Part shown: positions 1 through 7,435 of the stretch, in pieces | Layout: each line of letters starts with the position of its first letter | Numbering within the stretch: position 1 is the first letter of the stretch | Assembly (NCBI GenBank): GCA_905234565.1 | Contig: CAJOHW010000014.1 | Span: 1-34,901, forward strand | Origin: an uncultured Oscillibacter sp. | Lineage (GTDB): Bacteria > Bacillota > Clostridia > Oscillospirales > Oscillospiraceae | DNA length: 34,901 bases | Direction of reading: 5' to 3' | The notes under the pieces: generated by a model | The model's input: the letters and a program-made list of their open reading frames with translations, nothing else | What the model was told of the DNA's origin: nothing | Database searches by the model: none | Translations under genes and position numbers: made by a program

Positions 1-26
1 CAGTGGCGCGGCGGGGGAAAGCATGG

Positions 27-32
27 TATAAT
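27..32 (+). promoter_or_regulatory. -10 element of the zapA promoter
   Basis: A perfect TATAAT lies about 40 bases before the zapA start. The -35 region, 17 bases further up (TGGCGC at 4-9), is poor, so the promoter would depend on its -10 box or an activator. The window begins too close to judge anything further upstream. Confidence 0.55.
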
Positions 33-72
33 GACTCTAAATCAACCTTAGAGAGACGAGGAGGTATGTCCT

Positions 73-411
73 ATGACAAACCGTGTAGTGGTAAAGATCT
101 GCGGTGAGGACTATACGCTGCTGACCGAGGATCCCACGGAATACACCCAAAAAGTGGGGGCCTACGTGGGGGAGAAAATGCAGGAGGTGCTGGCGGCGTC
201 CCGGGTGGGACGAATGGACGCCGCGGTGCTGGCCGCCCTGAATATCGCCGACGAGCTCTTCAAGGTCCGGGCGGCGGACGAACAGCTCCGCACCCAGGTG
301 AAGGGCTATCTGGACGAGGCCGGCAAGGCCAAGGCCCAGGTCAGCGAACTGAAACGGGAGAACTTCCGCCTCCAGCAGAAGCTGGAACGGTCGGAAAAGA
401 GCGGGAAATAA
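73..411 (+). CDS. zapA: Cell division protein ZapA
   Basis: ZapA is a small cytosolic protein that bundles FtsZ filaments and stabilises the Z-ring. The 112-residue product has the family layout: an N-terminal beta-rich part starting TNRVVVKICGEDYTL, then helices containing the typical AALNIADEL stretch, then a C-terminal coiled coil (about residues 70-110, rich in K, E, Q and L). The ATG at 73 is chosen because GAGGAGG at 58-64 is correctly spaced; an ATG at 66 is out of frame. The U32 peptidase gene begins 5 bases after the stop, so the two are co-transcribed, an arrangement common in Clostridia. Identification rests on length, pattern and context. Confidence 0.88.
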   Translation: MTNRVVVKICGEDYTLLTEDPTEYTQKVGAYVGEKMQEVLAASRVGRMDAAVLAALNIADELFKVRAADEQLRTQVKGYLDEAGKAKAQVSELKRENFRLQQKLERSEKSGK

Positions 412-415
412 GGAC

Positions 416-2425
416 GTGTCCCGTCCGGAACTGCTCTCCCCCGCCGGAAGCCCGGAGGCCCTGGAAGCCGCCGTGGCCCACGGGGCAGACGCGGTGTATC
501 TGGGCTGGGGCTCCTTCCATGCCCGGACCCGGGCCAGAGGCTTCACGGAAGATCAGGTCCAGGACAGCATCGCCTGGTGCCATGTGCGGGGGGTCCGGGT
601 GTATGTGACTTTGAACACCCTCCTGACGGACCGGGAACTGCCCCTGGCCCTCCAACAGGCCCGGGCCGCCTGCCGCTTCGGGGCGGACGCGGTGCTGGTC
701 CAGGACTGGGGGCTCTTTGCCCTGCTGCGCGCCGCTCTGCCGGATTTTCCCGTCCACGCCAGCACCCAGATGGGGCTCATGACCTCCGGCGGGGCGCGTA
801 TCCTTCATGCCGACGGCTGTGCGCGGATTGTGGCCGCCCGGGAGTGTTCCCGGGAGGATTTGGCGTCCCTGTGTCAAAACGGCGGGGCGGAGATCGAGGC
901 CTTCGTCCACGGGGCCTTGTGCGTGTGCGTCTCCGGACAGTGCGCCATGAGCGCCCTCATCGGCGGGCGGTCCGCCAACCGGGGCCGCTGCGCCCAGCCC
1001 TGCCGCATGGAGTACGGCGCCGGGTGCCACGCTTTGAGCCTGAAAGAGCTGAATCTGGCCCGGCATATTCCGGAACTGTCGGCTATGGGGATATCCTGTC
1101 TGAAAATCGAGGGGCGTCTGCGAAAACCCGCTTACGCGGCGGCGGTCACGTCGGTGTACGCCCGGCTGGTCCGGGAGAACCGGGGCCCCACGCCGGAGGA
1201 AGAAGCGGTGTTAGACGCCGCCTTCTCCCGGGGCGGCTCCACCGACGGCTATTTTACGAACACCCCCGGCCCCGGGATGCTGGGCTTCGGCCCCGCGTCT
1301 CCGGACACCCCGGAGCCCCTGCCCCAGGCCCCGGACGCCTATGCCGTGCCGGTGGTATTCACGGGCACCATCGCCGCCGGGGTCCCCAGTACTCTCACGG
1401 TTCGGGACCGGCAGGGGCGGTCCGTGACGGTCTCCGGCCCCGTGCCGGAGACTGCCCGGAGCCGTCCTACGGAAGGCTCGGAAGTGGCGGAACGGCTGGG
1501 CAAAACCGGAGGCACCCCCTATCGGTGCGAAACCGCGGAAGTCACTGTGGAGCCGGGACTGCGCCTGCCTGCCCGGGCGGTAAACGCCCTGCGGCGGGAG
1601 GCTTTGGACGCTCTGAGCAGAGAGCGCGCCGCCGTCCCCCGGCGGCGGGAGGGCCGGGTTCCGGATCTGCCGGAGCTGGACTGTTCCGCTCCCGTCCCCG
1701 CCTGGACCGCCACCGTGTCCCGCTTTGACCAGCTCTCCGGCCTTTTGGCGGACTTTCCCGCCGTCCGGATCGGAGTGCCCTTAGAAGAACTGCATCGTCC
1801 CCTGCCGGACCGGGAAACGGAGTGGTGCGCCATTCTGCCCCGGGCCTGGCGGGACCGGGACGAGGAGGACCTGGGGCAAATGCTGGACCGGGCAAAGTCT
1901 TTGGGCGTCACGGGGGTATTATGCGGCAATATTGGGCACCTGTCCCTGGCGGCGGGCCGGGGCCTCCGTCTCTACGGGGACTTCGGCCTCAACGTTATGA
2001 ACAGCTGGTCCGTGGAGTATCTGCGGCGGAAGGGCCTGGACTCGGTGTGCCTGTCCTTTGAACTGCGCATGGCCCAGATCCGGGACCTGCAAAAAATTTT
2101 GCCCTGTGAGGCGGTGGTCTACGGGCGGCTGCCTCTGATGGTGACGGAAAACCGGCCCTTATGCACCGGATCCCTGCTGCGGGACCGGACCGGGGCGGAG
2201 TTCCCCCTGCTGGACGCCTACGGCGGAAGAACGGAGATCGAAAACAGCCGCCCATTGTGGCTGGCGGACCGTTCCGACTGGCGCGGGGCGGGGCTCTCCT
2301 TTGGACGGCTCCGCTTTACCACGGAGACGCCGGAGGAGTGCCGTCAGGTATGCCTCGCCTATCTCAACGGGGAGACGGCCCCCGGGGCCTTTACCCGGGG
2401 CCTGTATGACCGGGGCGTGGAGTGA
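416..2425 (+). CDS. U32 family peptidase with C-terminal DUF3656-type region (RlhA/TrhP-like)
   Basis: The 669-residue protein begins with the U32 signature (RPELLSPAGSPEALEAAVAHGADAVY without a break in the barrel that follows). It carries the family cysteine cluster around residues 172-196, where GRSANRGRCAQPCR is diagnostic. Despite the name, characterised U32 proteins such as E. coli RlhA and TrhP act in prephenate-dependent hydroxylation of rRNA or tRNA bases and probably bind an Fe-S cluster through these cysteines; others are collagenase-like. The length, with a long second half after about residue 300, resembles the RlhA/DUF3656 architecture. GTG start at 416. The substrate cannot be told from sequence alone. 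The shared operon with zapA is typical of Clostridia and does not imply a division role. Confidence 0.85.
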   Translation: MSRPELLSPAGSPEALEAAVAHGADAVYLGWGSFHARTRARGFTEDQVQDSIAWCHVRGVRVYVTLNTLLTDRELPLALQQARAACRFGADAVLVQDWGLFALLRAALPDFPVHASTQMGLMTSGGARILHADGCARIVAARECSREDLASLCQNGGAEIEAFVHGALCVCVSGQCAMSALIGGRSANRGRCAQPCRMEYGAGCHALSLKELNLARHIPELSAMGISCLKIEGRLRKPAYAAAVTSVYARLVRENRGPTPEEEAVLDAAFSRGGSTDGYFTNTPGPGMLGFGPASPDTPEPLPQAPDAYAVPVVFTGTIAAGVPSTLTVRDRQGRSVTVSGPVPETARSRPTEGSEVAERLGKTGGTPYRCETAEVTVEPGLRLPARAVNALRREALDALSRERAAVPRRREGRVPDLPELDCSAPVPAWTATVSRFDQLSGLLADFPAVRIGVPLEELHRPLPDRETEWCAILPRAWRDRDEEDLGQMLDRAKSLGVTGVLCGNIGHLSLAAGRGLRLYGDFGLNVMNSWSVEYLRRKGLDSVCLSFELRMAQIRDLQKILPCEAVVYGRLPLMVTENRPLCTGSLLRDRTGAEFPLLDAYGGRTEIENSRPLWLADRSDWRGAGLSFGRLRFTTETPEECRQVCLAYLNGETAPGAFTRGLYDRGVE

Positions 2426-2435
2426 GGGGAACAAC

Positions 2436-2879
2436 TTGGAATTGGAAGAAGAAGTGATCGCGGTCCGGTACTTCGGGGACGATCTGCCGGAGCTTTTCTG
2501 GCGGGACCACGTCTCCGACTGGGTGGACCTCTACACGGCGGAGGACGCGGAACTGCGGGCCGGGGAGTACCGCCGGATCCCCTTAGGCGTGGCCATGGCC
2601 CTGCCGGAAGGGTACGAGGCTCTGGTGGCCCCCCGCAGTTCCACCTTTGGGCGCTACGGCGTCTTACAGGCCAACTCCATCGGCGTAGTGGACCACGCCT
2701 ACCGGGGCGACGGGGACCAGTGGTATTTTCCCGCCTACGCCACCCGGGACGTGTCCATTCCCAAGGGCACCCGGCTGTGCCAGTTCCGGATTCTGCGAAA
2801 CCAGCCCCGGCTGCGGTTCGTGAAAACGGACCATTTGCCGGATCCGGACCGGGGAGGCTTCGGCTCCACCGGAAGATAG
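2436..2879 (+). CDS. dut: dUTP diphosphatase (dUTPase)
   Basis: Hydrolyses dUTP to dUMP and pyrophosphate, keeping uracil out of DNA and supplying dUMP for thymidylate synthesis. The 147-residue product shows the trimeric dUTPase motifs in order: APRSS at about 65-69, GVVDHAYRG at about 83-91 holding the catalytic Asp and the uracil-pocket Tyr, GTRLCQF at about 110-116, and the C-terminal arm RGGFGSTGR at 139-147 that closes over the nucleotide. The start is taken as TTG 2436, preceded by GAGGGGA at 2425-2430. A frame-open ATG further up at 2301 would add 45 residues encoded inside the U32 gene and is rejected. It lies 10 bases after the U32 stop, within the operon. Confidence 0.9.
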   Translation: MELEEEVIAVRYFGDDLPELFWRDHVSDWVDLYTAEDAELRAGEYRRIPLGVAMALPEGYEALVAPRSSTFGRYGVLQANSIGVVDHAYRGDGDQWYFPAYATRDVSIPKGTRLCQFRILRNQPRLRFVKTDHLPDPDRGGFGSTGR

Positions 2880-2900
2880 GCGGAAGACAGGGAGAGAGAC

Positions 2901-3461
2901 ATGGACGAGATCATCCTGGCCTCCGGGTCCCCCCGGCGGCGGGAACTGCTGGAACGAATCGGCCTCCGGTTCACGGTCCGGGCGGCGGACGTGGACGAAC
3001 AGACGCCTCCGGGCCTGTCCCCGGCGGAGACGGTGGAGGGCCTGTCCCGGCGGAAGGCGGAGGCGGCGGGGCCCCACGGCCTTGTTATCGCCGCGGACAC
3101 CATGGTATTTTTAGACGAGAAGCGTCTGGGGAAGCCGTCGGACGAGACGGAGGCCCTTGCCATGCTCACTGCCCTGCAAGGGCGGCGGCACAGGGTGTAC
3201 ACCGGGGTGACGGTGCGCCAGGGGGAGCGGTACGAGACGGAGTCCGAGGCCACGGCGGTGTGGTTCCGGGAGGCGTCCCGGGAGGAACTGCTGCGGTATA
3301 TCGCCACCGGGGAGCCTATGGATAAGGCCGGGGCCTATGGGGTCCAGGGCCTGGGGGCGCTGCTGGTGGAGCGGCTGGACGGGGACTTCTTCAACGTCAT
3401 GGGCCTGCCATTGCTGCGCCTTTCCCGGATGCTGGACCGCTTCGGCGTCCGGGTGCTGTGA
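2901..3461 (+). CDS. maf: Maf family nucleoside triphosphate pyrophosphatase
   Basis: Maf proteins are house-cleaning nucleotide pyrophosphatases acting on dTTP, UTP or modified pyrimidine nucleotides, and are linked to division arrest in Bacillus. The 186-residue product opens with the canonical ILASGSPRRRELL loop, followed by ADVDE, a lysine in the LSRRKAEA segment and the VIAADTMV catalytic region, and retains YTGV and the DKAGAYGVQG block. ATG 2901 follows GGGAGAGAG. In many Firmicutes maf heads a maf-radC-mreB-mreC-mreD run; here mreC follows directly, with no radC or mreB between. With dut just upstream, this is a small nucleotide-sanitation pair. Confidence 0.93.
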   Translation: MDEIILASGSPRRRELLERIGLRFTVRAADVDEQTPPGLSPAETVEGLSRRKAEAAGPHGLVIAADTMVFLDEKRLGKPSDETEALAMLTALQGRRHRVYTGVTVRQGERYETESEATAVWFREASREELLRYIATGEPMDKAGAYGVQGLGALLVERLDGDFFNVMGLPLLRLSRMLDRFGVRVL

Positions 3462-3539
3462 GGAACGGGAAAACCTGCGGACAGCAGGTGTGTTCTTGCG
3501 CCCATACAAGGAAATATTTGGAAATTTTGGGGTTGGCAG

Positions 3540-3590
3540 GGCAAAAGCCCGCCCCCTTTGGGGGAGGGTGCCCCCGCAGGGGGCGGGTGA
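3540..3590. repeat. GC-rich nested palindrome between maf and mreC
   Basis: The 161-base maf-mreC gap holds an outer inverted repeat (CCCGCCCCC at 3548-3556 and GGGGGCGGG at 3579-3587) enclosing two smaller hairpins, CCCCC-TTT-GGGGG and CCCCC-GCA-GGGGG. It can fold as a cloverleaf or cruciform. No T-run follows on either strand, so it is not a classical terminator. It could attenuate or process the transcript, or be a dispersed palindromic element. Confidence 0.6.
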
Positions 3591-3622
3591 GGGAGATCAG
3601 GAAGAGGTGAGGGTCGGAGCGT

Positions 3623-4459
3623 ATGCGGGATTTCTTAGAGAACAACGGGTTATGGCTGCTGTTTGCGGCGGCGGTGCTGTCGGTACTGCTGGCGGCGTCG
3701 TCCCTGTCCGGCTCCTCCATTCCGGCGGACATTGCCCATGTGATTGGCACGCCCTTCCGGGCCGCCGGAAGCGCCGCCGCGGAACAGTTCAACCGCTGGG
3801 AGGACCACTACCGGGACGTGACGGATCTGCGCCGGGAGAACGAGGAACTGCGCCGGCGGATCGCGGAGATGGAGGACGCGGTGCGGCAGGCGGAGAGCGA
3901 CAGCGAGGAGAACAAGCGTCTGCGGCAGCTGCTGAACCTCCGGGAGCGGCGGAAAGACTTGGGCGAATTGGAGACCGCCCGGATCACGGAGTACTCCATG
4001 AGCAACTGGAGCGCGTCCCTGACCTTGGACCAGGGCACGGGCCACGGCGTGGCGGTGGGAAACTGCGTGATTGACGCCTCCGGGGCGTTGGTAGGGATCA
4101 TCGTTCAGGCGGGGGTGAACTGGTGCAGCGTGCGGACCCTGCCGGATACGGAGACTTCCCTGGGTGCCCAGGTGTTCCGGACCCAGGAGCTGGGGGTGGC
4201 CAACGGCAACTTTGCCCTTATGGGCCAGGGCCGTCTGCGGCTGGAATACCTTCCGGCGGACTGCAAGCTCATGGCGGGGGATCTGGTGGTGACTTCCGGT
4301 TTAGGGGGGTACTATCCCCCGGGACTGGTGATTGGCTCCGTGGAGGAAGTGCTGCGGGACGACTCCGGTTCCGCCTCCTACGCCATTGTCAAACCCCAGG
4401 CGGATCTGGGCACCTTAACCCAGGTGGCCATTATTAAGTCTTTCGATGTGGTTACCTAA
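3623..4459 (+). CDS. mreC: Rod shape-determining protein MreC
   Basis: MreC is the membrane-anchored periplasm-side scaffold of the elongasome, coupling MreB/MreD to PBP2 and RodA. The 278-residue product has a short cytoplasmic N-terminus, one membrane helix (about residues 9-30), a coiled coil with heptad-like charged repeats (about 58-105), and the beta-barrel domain containing VGIIVQAG and the late VTSGLGGYYPPGLVIG signature. The start ATG at 3623 has GAAGAGGTGAGGG upstream. mreD follows 17 bases later. No mreB precedes it, unlike the usual operon; an MreB or Mbl homologue would have to be encoded elsewhere. Confidence 0.93.
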   Translation: MRDFLENNGLWLLFAAAVLSVLLAASSLSGSSIPADIAHVIGTPFRAAGSAAAEQFNRWEDHYRDVTDLRRENEELRRRIAEMEDAVRQAESDSEENKRLRQLLNLRERRKDLGELETARITEYSMSNWSASLTLDQGTGHGVAVGNCVIDASGALVGIIVQAGVNWCSVRTLPDTETSLGAQVFRTQELGVANGNFALMGQGRLRLEYLPADCKLMAGDLVVTSGLGGYYPPGLVIGSVEEVLRDDSGSASYAIVKPQADLGTLTQVAIIKSFDVVT

Positions 4460-4476
4460 GAATCGAGGCGAATCCT

Positions 4477-4992
4477 ATGATCGTGCGCAGCGCGCTGATG
4501 TATAAATGGACCCTGTACGGCTTAGCGGCGGCGCTGTGCATGGCGGTGCAGGGAATGGTGCTCCACAGATTCCATCTGTGGGGCGTGATTCCGTTTCTCT
4601 ATCCCCTGCTGGCCTCTATCCCCGCCAGCTTTGAGGACCCTTTCCACGGCACCTCCCTGTCCCTGGGACTGGGGGTGGTGTGCGATCTGATTCTCCCGGA
4701 CCGCCTGCCCTGCTTCTACACCCTGACCTTCCCCTTGACGGGGCTGGCGTCCTCCCTGCTGGGCCGGGAACTGCTGCCGGGGTATCTGTGCTCCTACGCC
4801 GTGTCCGCCCTGGCCTTTCTCATGAACGGCTTTTTCCACTGCCTGTTCTCCGGCTTCCCCTACTGGACGGCGGGGGCGGAACTGTCCGCCCGGGAGTGCC
4901 TGGTGACGGTGCCCTTCTTTGCCCCCATCCTCACGGCCCTGTTCCGGGCCGTGGCGGAGCGGACCCGGTACGAGGAACAGCGCAAGGGCTAA
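4477..4992 (+). CDS. mreD: Rod shape-determining protein MreD
   Basis: A 171-residue, highly hydrophobic protein with about five membrane helices, matching MreD in size and position between mreC and mrdA. MreD is the integral-membrane member of the elongasome and contacts MreC and PBP2. Recognisable features are the PASFEDPFHGTSLSLGLGVVCDLI stretch (broken here into PASFEDPFHG and GLGVVCDLI) and hydrophobic segments at about 12-28, 32-50, 65-90, 97-120 and 138-160. ATG 4477 has a modest GAGG upstream; ATG 4498 is an alternative that would trim seven residues. The TAA stop abuts a family A repeat directly. Confidence 0.83.
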   Translation: MIVRSALMYKWTLYGLAAALCMAVQGMVLHRFHLWGVIPFLYPLLASIPASFEDPFHGTSLSLGLGVVCDLILPDRLPCFYTLTFPLTGLASSLLGRELLPGYLCSYAVSALAFLMNGFFHCLFSGFPYWTAGAELSARECLVTVPFFAPILTALFRAVAERTRYEEQRKG

Positions 4993-5076
4993 TATACTTG
5001 TGCGCGAACTTAGATTTGCCTCTGGTTGCCGTGACAGCAACCTGCAATGCGGCAAATCTTAAAGAGCGCGAGTATA
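4993..5076 (+). repeat. Intergenic repeat family A, copy 1
   Basis: Starts at the base after the mreD stop and fills most of the mreD-mrdA gap. The ends are imperfect inverted repeats (TATACTTG at the left, CGAGTATA at the right), with an inner AGATTTGCC/GGCAAATCT stem. A central hairpin GGTTGC-CGTGACA-GCAACC sits between them, and AGAGCGCG lies near the right end. Other copies are at 15742, 17211 and 34577. The shortest route for mrdA transcription is read-through of this element, so it may fold in the mRNA. Confidence 0.88.
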
Positions 5077-5132
5077 ACAGCCCTGTCTCTTTTTATCAGT
5101 ATAAGATATCGAATTGAAAGGAGCTGACGCCT

Positions 5133-7406
5133 TTGAGGGAATACGAATACTACTCTCCCGTGCCCCCGGAAGCGGATCGGATCCGGCCCGGGCGGATGCT
5201 GCTGCTGGCGGGTGTCATGCTGGCGGTGCTGGCGGCCTACACCGTGGTGCTGTACGACACCCAGGTGACCCACCACCAGGAGTATCTGGCCCAGTCCGTC
5301 CGGTCCATTCCCCGGACGGAGACGGTGAAGGCCTCCCGGGGAGTGATCACGGACCGGAACGGCGTCCTGCTCATCTCCAACGGCTTCGCCTACGATCTGA
5401 CCTTTGACCCCTCCCTGCTGACCCAGGGCCAGGAAATAAACGCCGCCATTGCGCGGCTTTTGAACCTGTGCCAGGAGCGGGGGGTGTCCTGGACGGAACT
5501 TCTGCCCGTGACGAAAGAGGAGCCTTTCGCCCTGACGGTCAGCGCCGTGTCGGACGAACAGAAGCGGCGGTTTTTCACCTTCCTGTGCGACCTGAAAGAG
5601 ACGAAAGCCGCCCTGGGCAGCTACCTCCAAACCCATCAGGATTTGGTGGACACCTCCGGCCTCCTGACGCCGGAACAGGCCCAGGAGGAGCGGGAACAGG
5701 CGGAGGCGGATTTCACCCTCCGGGACCGTTTAGAGAGCGCCGTCAAGGGCGGCAGCGGCTTCACTCCCTCCGCCCCGGTCATCAACGCGGACCGCTTATT
5801 GGAACGGTTCCCGGCGGCCAATCTCAGCAGCGAGCTTTTGGCGGAGGCGGGCATTACGGCGGACGCCCTGCTGGACGTCATGGCCCGGGCCATGGAGGTG
5901 CCGGAGGACTTCACCCCCCAGGAGCGGCGGCAGGTCTTAGGGGTCCGGTATGAACTGCAAATGCGGAAGCTGGGGGACAACACCGTCTATATCCTGGCGG
6001 AGAACATCGACACCGCCTTTATCTCCCTGCTGTCCGACGGGAACTTTGCCGGGACCCAGGTGCTGAACTCCTCTGTCCGGCAGTACGAGACCACCAGCGC
6101 CGCCCACATCCTGGGCACGGTGAAGCCCCTGTTCAAAGAGGACCTGGAAAACCCCCTCTACGAAAACTATCCCTTGGACGCCACCATCGGGGCCAACGGG
6201 GTGGAGGCGGCCTTTGAGGAGTACCTTCACGGCGTGGACGGACGGCGGGTCATGGCCGTCAGCGAGGAGGGGCGCGTCACCGGGGAGTACTACTCCCGCC
6301 AGCCCAAACCCGGCAGCACCGTGGAACTGACCATCGACTTGGAGTTCCAAAAGCAGGTGGAGGCGGCTTTGGCGGAGACGGTGGAGGCCCTGAACGAGGA
6401 GGACGGCCAGACGGACCGGGGAGCCGGAGTGGCGGTGGTCCGGGTAGGCACGGGGGAGATCTTAGCCCTGGCCTCCTATCCCACCTTTGATATCACGGAG
6501 TACCGCACCCGGTACAACGAACTTTTAGAGGATCCCGCCCGGCCGTTGAACAACAAGGCCACCTCCGGCCTCTACGCCCCCGGCTCCACCTTAAAGCCTG
6601 CCACGGCCATTGCCGCCCTGGACACCGGCACCATCACTCTGAAAAGCCGGATCTACGACACCGGGCGGTGGACCTATCCCCGGACCAATCTGTATACAAA
6701 CTGCTGGTATCTGCCGGGCCACGGCTCCCAGAACGTGACCATGGCCATTACCAACTCCTGCAACTACTTCTTCGCGGAACTGGGCTACCGCATGGGCATG
6801 GACACCCTGCGCCAGTACTACGCCGCCTTCGGCTTAGGGGACCACACGGGCATCGAGACCGGGGACAGCGCCGGGAACCTGCCCTCCAATCCCCAGGGCC
6901 AGGACCAGGCCCCCTGGGCGGCCTACGGCCAGTCCAACCAGCGCTACACCCCTTTGCAGCTGGCCAATTACGTGGCCACCCTGGTGTCCGGGGGGAAGCA
7001 CTACTCCGCCCACCTGCTCAAGGCCGTGAAGTCCTACGACAACACCACCCTGATCGCCGCGGGGAACACCTCCCTGCTGAACACCATCGACATCAACCCG
7101 GACCACCTGGCGGCAGTGAAACAGGGCATGAAGAACTACACCACCGGGAGCCTGGCCCGGTACTTTCAGGACTGCGTGGTGGACGCCGGAGCCAAAACCG
7201 GCACCGCCCAGATCCGCAAGGGCGTCACCAACAACGGCGTGTTTATCTGCTTTGCCCCCTACGACCAGCCGGAGATCGCCTTAGGGATGGTAATTGAGAA
7301 GGGCGAAAAGGGGGCCAACCTGGCCTCCACCGCCGTGAAGATTCTCAACGCCTGGTTTACCCCTGACGATGCCCCGGCCACCGGAGAATACGAACTGCTG
7401 CCATAA
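5133..7406 (+). CDS. mrdA: Penicillin-binding protein 2 (elongation-specific transpeptidase)
   Basis: Class B PBP that crosslinks lateral-wall peptidoglycan together with RodA. The 757-residue protein has one N-terminal membrane anchor (about 23-44), the dimerisation/pedestal domain, including SRGVITDRNG at about 69-78, and a C-terminal transpeptidase. All three active-site motifs are present: STLK at 485-488 with the acylated Ser485, SCN at 542-544 and KTG at 688-690. The TTG start at 5133 follows AAAGGAG at 5117-5123 with 9-base spacing. It lies downstream of mreCD, separated by the family A repeat. Its SEDS partner RodA is not found nearby. It is somewhat long for the family, owing to an insertion in the pedestal region (about 120-270). 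Confidence 0.93.
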   Translation: MREYEYYSPVPPEADRIRPGRMLLLAGVMLAVLAAYTVVLYDTQVTHHQEYLAQSVRSIPRTETVKASRGVITDRNGVLLISNGFAYDLTFDPSLLTQGQEINAAIARLLNLCQERGVSWTELLPVTKEEPFALTVSAVSDEQKRRFFTFLCDLKETKAALGSYLQTHQDLVDTSGLLTPEQAQEEREQAEADFTLRDRLESAVKGGSGFTPSAPVINADRLLERFPAANLSSELLAEAGITADALLDVMARAMEVPEDFTPQERRQVLGVRYELQMRKLGDNTVYILAENIDTAFISLLSDGNFAGTQVLNSSVRQYETTSAAHILGTVKPLFKEDLENPLYENYPLDATIGANGVEAAFEEYLHGVDGRRVMAVSEEGRVTGEYYSRQPKPGSTVELTIDLEFQKQVEAALAETVEALNEEDGQTDRGAGVAVVRVGTGEILALASYPTFDITEYRTRYNELLEDPARPLNNKATSGLYAPGSTLKPATAIAALDTGTITLKSRIYDTGRWTYPRTNLYTNCWYLPGHGSQNVTMAITNSCNYFFAELGYRMGMDTLRQYYAAFGLGDHTGIETGDSAGNLPSNPQGQDQAPWAAYGQSNQRYTPLQLANYVATLVSGGKHYSAHLLKAVKSYDNTTLIAAGNTSLLNTIDINPDHLAAVKQGMKNYTTGSLARYFQDCVVDAGAKTGTAQIRKGVTNNGVFICFAPYDQPEIALGMVIEKGEKGANLASTAVKILNAWFTPDDAPATGEYELLP

Positions 7407-7435
7407 TCCCTCTGCGACACATGAGGAGGACCCCA

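Noticed and set aside
341-1066. Long minus-strand open frame opposite the U32 peptidase (and many similar ones)
   Set aside because: GC-rich codon bias keeps antisense frames open; no family motif, no ribosome site, and the plus-strand gene is certain.
2301-2435. Longer N-terminus for dut
   Set aside because: It lies wholly inside the U32 gene, is Arg/Pro-rich nonsense, and TTG 2436 has a proper ribosome site and gives the usual dUTPase length.
4993-5076. Family A as a simple intrinsic terminator
   Set aside because: No T-run follows the stems, and downstream genes mrdA, hisS and the SLH gene have no clear promoter of their own, so read-through seems needed.
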